A stretch of 32,986 nt of DNA from Kiritimatiellia bacterium (GTDB lineage Bacteria; Verrucomicrobiota; Kiritimatiellia; RFP12; UBA1067): contig JAQUCE010000002.1 in NCBI GenBank assembly GCA_028686345.1, positions 106,735-139,720 of the forward strand, written 5' to 3'. The notes beneath the pieces are model-generated. The model did not search any database. It had not been told where the DNA came from and saw only the letters and a list, made by a program, of their open reading frames with translations. The translations under genes and the position numbers were made by a program. Positions 31,250 to 32,986 of this stretch are shown in pieces. Position 1 is the stretch's first letter, and every line of letters starts with the position of its first letter.

Positions 31250-31954
31250 ATGGCGCTTAACAGCAGCAAGAGAGCAAGAGAGGCAATACCCTCCAGGGTA
31301 ATCGAGATCAAAGATCCCGCGGTTCCGCTTTCAATCGATGATCTCTTCCCGGAAAAGAGAGCGCTTGAGGTTGAGATCGGTGCCGGGAATGGGCGCTTTC
31401 TAATCTCGCGCGCAGCAAACTATCCGGATGTCAACTACCTGGCGATTGAGCGAATGCTGGGCCGGGTGCGCAGGCTCGACCGGCGGGCCTCTCGGCTGGG
31501 GCTTGACAATATCCGGGTTCTGCGGCTGGAGGCATTTTACACCCTTTACTACCTGCTGCCACATCACGGGGTGCGCACAGTCTATGTCTTCTTCCCTGAC
31601 CCGTGGCCAAAGCGCCGACACAATTCACGCCGCCTTTTCGCCCCGCTTTTTTTAGATGCTCTGTGGCACACCCTGGAGCTGGGTGGCTGCGTGCAGGTGG
31701 CGACCGACTATCTGGATTACTTTGCAGAGATCAAAAAACATCTTGCGACAGATCCCAGGTTTGAGGAGGTGCCTGCCATGGAGCGCACACCAGATGAGCA
31801 GACAGATTTTGAGCTGCTCTTTCGTGGCAAGGGATTGCCGGTTGGTCAGTGCGCTTTCCGCTCGCTGCCCTTCGAGGAAAAGCCGCTATCGCCGCTAACC
31901 CTGCCGCCGGATATGCTGCCGCGGGAAGAGGAGCGCGCGGAGCAGCAGTTCTAA
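31250..31954 (+). CDS. trmB: tRNA (guanine-N7-)-methyltransferase
   Basis: This 234-residue cytoplasmic enzyme forms m7G46 in the tRNA variable loop using S-adenosylmethionine. The SAM-binding motif LEVEIGAGNGRFL is at about 38-50. The family signature VYVFFPDPWPKRRHNSRR is at about 109-126, followed by the strand VQVATDYLDYF and a C-terminal TDFELLFRGKG with the usual TxFE-type pattern. The ATG at 31250 has a strong AGGAGGG about 9 bp upstream; an open extension from 31145 reads through the palindromes and is discarded. Length is normal. Confidence 0.95.
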   Translation: MALNSSKRAREAIPSRVIEIKDPAVPLSIDDLFPEKRALEVEIGAGNGRFLISRAANYPDVNYLAIERMLGRVRRLDRRASRLGLDNIRVLRLEAFYTLYYLLPHHGVRTVYVFFPDPWPKRRHNSRRLFAPLFLDALWHTLELGGCVQVATDYLDYFAEIKKHLATDPRFEEVPAMERTPDEQTDFELLFRGKGLPVGQCAFRSLPFEEKPLSPLTLPPDMLPREEERAEQQF

Positions 31955-32014
31955 AGCAGCTTACCTATAACTTGTCCGCAAACTAAGTGTTTGGCTCTAG
32001 TCTTTGCGCGTCAT

Positions 32015-32160
32015 TTAGGGACAGGCACTGATTTCCCTGATTTCCCGCCCGCCGATTAGGGACAGGCACTGTTTTCCCGCCCGCCGATTAGGGACACGCC
32101 GATTAGGGACAGGCACTGATTTACCCCCGCCGATTAGGGACAGGCACTGATTTACCCCTA
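32015..32160 (+). repeat. TTAGGGACAGGCACTG repeat cluster
   Basis: Full copies start at 32015, 32056, 32103 and 32134, with a truncated one at 32088. Most are preceded by CCGCCGA and followed by ATTTACCCC or similar. The exact 16-mer also occurs once at 9900. I recall this kind of GGGACAGGCAC sequence in REP-like repeats associated with IS200-like (RAYT) transposases; none is encoded here. Confidence 0.8.
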
Positions 32161-32253
32161 GCTGATTACGATTATGATTAGGATTGTGATCAGGCTGGAT
32201 GCACATCCTAATCGCAATTCTAATCTCAATCCTTGTCCCGGGGGCCGCGCCTC

Positions 32254-32342
32254 CGGTTGACGGTAGCGGCGACGATGCTGGTTGACGATTGGGAACATGC
32301 GTGGAATCGTCAGCCAGCATCGTCGCACATCATCGTCAACCG
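32254..32342 (+). repeat. Long fold-back element (copy related to 6669-6756)
   Basis: The outer arms are CGGTTGACGGT and ATCGTCAACCG (one mismatch). The inner arms at 32269-32290 and 32305-32326 pair at 21 of 22 positions around a 14-base loop. The 88-bp fold-back at 6669-6756 has the same arms and spacing and is also followed by an ATG(T/C)CGCT...AGAGCG hairpin. Confidence 0.8.
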
Positions 32343-32346
32343 ATGC

Positions 32347-32439
32347 CGCTCATAGAGCGGCTACTACACGAATGGCAAGGCTTGCAAGCCGGCTTGCATT
32401 TCAAAGCGCAGCGCATGTGTTGTAGTCGCTCTATGAGCG
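32347..32439 (+). repeat. Inverted pair of short hairpin repeats
   Basis: The segment at 32347-32369 (CGCTCATAGAGCG then GCTACTACAC) and the segment at 32417-32439 are inverted copies at 21 of 23 positions. Between them lie GCTTGCAAGC palindromes (near 32388). The left copy directly continues the fold-back element. Confidence 0.75.
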
Positions 32440-32489
32440 ACACCGAACGACAACTCTTGCAAATGGCTTGCAATCCGCCCTGCGCAGCA

Positions 32490-32607
32490 CTGTAGCCGCG
32501 GGCCGTGACCGCGTGGGGTGGTGTTTTTATGGCCAATCGTCAAGCGTTCCAACTCGCGAAGCACCACACTTTCAACCGCCGGCGCGTTCACGGCCCGCGC
32601 CCTACAG
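32490..32607 (+). repeat. ~118-bp element with GC-rich terminal inverted repeats (copy 3)
   Basis: Same arms as copy 1 (CTGTAGCCGCGGGCCGTGAC and TTCACGGCCCGCGCCCTACAG) and a similar interior (GGCCAATCGTCAAGCGTTCC). It is followed by CTTCGG and a GTCACTTGGCTGGCG motif, as is copy 1. Confidence 0.75.
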
Positions 32608-32733
32608 CTTCGGTTCGCTTGTCACTTGGCTGGCGTGTTCCATACAGCTTCGAGCTGCCAATCACGCTCTTTTAAACCCCAAATACACAAAAAACATCAC
32701 GCTGCCAAATTTTCTTACCTTAACTATCACGCC

Positions 32734-32754
32734 TATCCTGAGCTTGCCGAAGGA
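32734..32754 (+). repeat. Dispersed CCTGAGCTTGCCGAAGG repeat
   Basis: This short imperfect palindrome matches a sequence common between genes in many bacterial genomes, where its translation yields spurious PELVEG or LSKD peptides. Here the frames read YPELAEG and LSLPKD, a sign that reading frames across it are not genes. Apart from the listed repeats, 31955-32935 shows no gene. Confidence 0.6.
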
Positions 32755-32935
32755 CTGCAACAGATTTTCACGCCCCTTCATTTTTCTACCCTTAAAAGTC
32801 TTCTCCCGCAAAGATCGTTTACTTTAACCCTGAAAAACCGACAGTTGATCACCTATTGCCGCAAAATCCGGTTGGATTTTCAATTAAGCGGTAATCCTTC
32901 CGATCATTGCAACAAGTTTTGCGGGGAAGTCGCGC

Positions 32936-32986
32936 ATGGCTATAAGTGGCTTTAGTTCGGACGGGATTCTCTCGGGAAAGTTTTTC
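32936..32986 (+). CDS. Possible start of a gene running off the right edge
   Basis: An ATG at 32936 is preceded by GCGGGGAAG at plausible spacing and stays open for the last 17 codons (MAISGFSSDGILSGKFF). The bases around it (GGGAAGTCGCGCATGGC) match the trmB start region at 16 of 17 positions, which may be chance. Too short to identify. Confidence 0.3.
   Translation, partial: MAISGFSSDGILSGKFF

Noticed and set aside
32015-32160. Possible CRISPR array
   Set aside because: The repeated unit is 16 bp, gaps between copies are mostly 15-30 bp with shared sequence rather than unique spacers, and no cas gene is present.
32518-32955. 145-codon plus-strand frame at the right end
   Set aside because: It begins in the inverted-repeat element, crosses the PELAEG-type dispersed repeat and shows no domain or usual amino acid composition.

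Overview
The window carries about 19 protein genes from a Gram-negative, probably anaerobic bacterium with moderately high GC. The best guess is the PVC superphylum (Verrucomicrobiota, Kiritimatiellota or Lentisphaerota). This rests on a Kdo transferase (so a lipopolysaccharide outer membrane), indolepyruvate:ferredoxin oxidoreductase and ferrous iron uptake (anaerobic habit), very large secreted LTD/CotH and LamG/lectin/PA14 proteins, and a C-terminal domain in the CotH protein of a kind I associate with this group. The taxonomy is inference. No rRNA, tRNA, CRISPR array, integrase or transposase gene was seen.

Layout. Every gene left of about 20.02 kb is on the minus strand and every gene right of 20.27 kb is on the plus strand, diverging from a promoter region between truA and an SGNH hydrolase gene. 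Minus strand, in transcription order within each block: an ABC export cassette of the gliding-motility (GldA/GldF/GldG) type plus a DUF4340 protein that runs off the left edge (3779 to 1); a small coiled-coil membrane protein and a phosphomannomutase/phosphoglucomutase (6221 to 4435); an iron-sensing DtxR-FeoA fusion regulator and FeoB (9730 to 6816); an 881-residue LamG/C-type lectin/PA14-like secreted protein; a 1941-residue lamin-tail/CotH secreted protein; and truA. Plus strand: GxDLY-type SGNH hydrolase, waaA, a membrane/degenerate spermidine-synthase/TPR protein, pgi, rfbC, iorA-iorB, an FmdB-like zinc-ribbon protein, and trmB. A possible new gene begins at the right edge.

Functional threads: sugar-phosphate and envelope metabolism (ManB-like mutase, Pgi, RfbC, WaaA), anaerobic aromatic amino acid or aryl-pyruvate oxidation (IorAB), iron uptake under its own metalloregulator, and secreted carbohydrate or surface proteins.

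The least ordinary part is the intergenic DNA, which is full of short non-coding repeats in several families. They are: a composite fold-back element (6598-6813, a deleted inverted copy at 3839-3961, a related copy at 32254-32439); a ~118-bp element with GC-rich terminal inverted repeats (three copies); a TTAGGGACAGGCACTG family; 8-bp arrays related to GTCACCAA in front of three plus-strand genes; a 2 x 46 bp tandem repeat; and odd-centred 19-bp palindromes upstream of trmB and downstream of the CotH gene. These look like non-autonomous REP/MITE-like elements and possible regulatory sites. No enzyme that would move them is encoded in the window.
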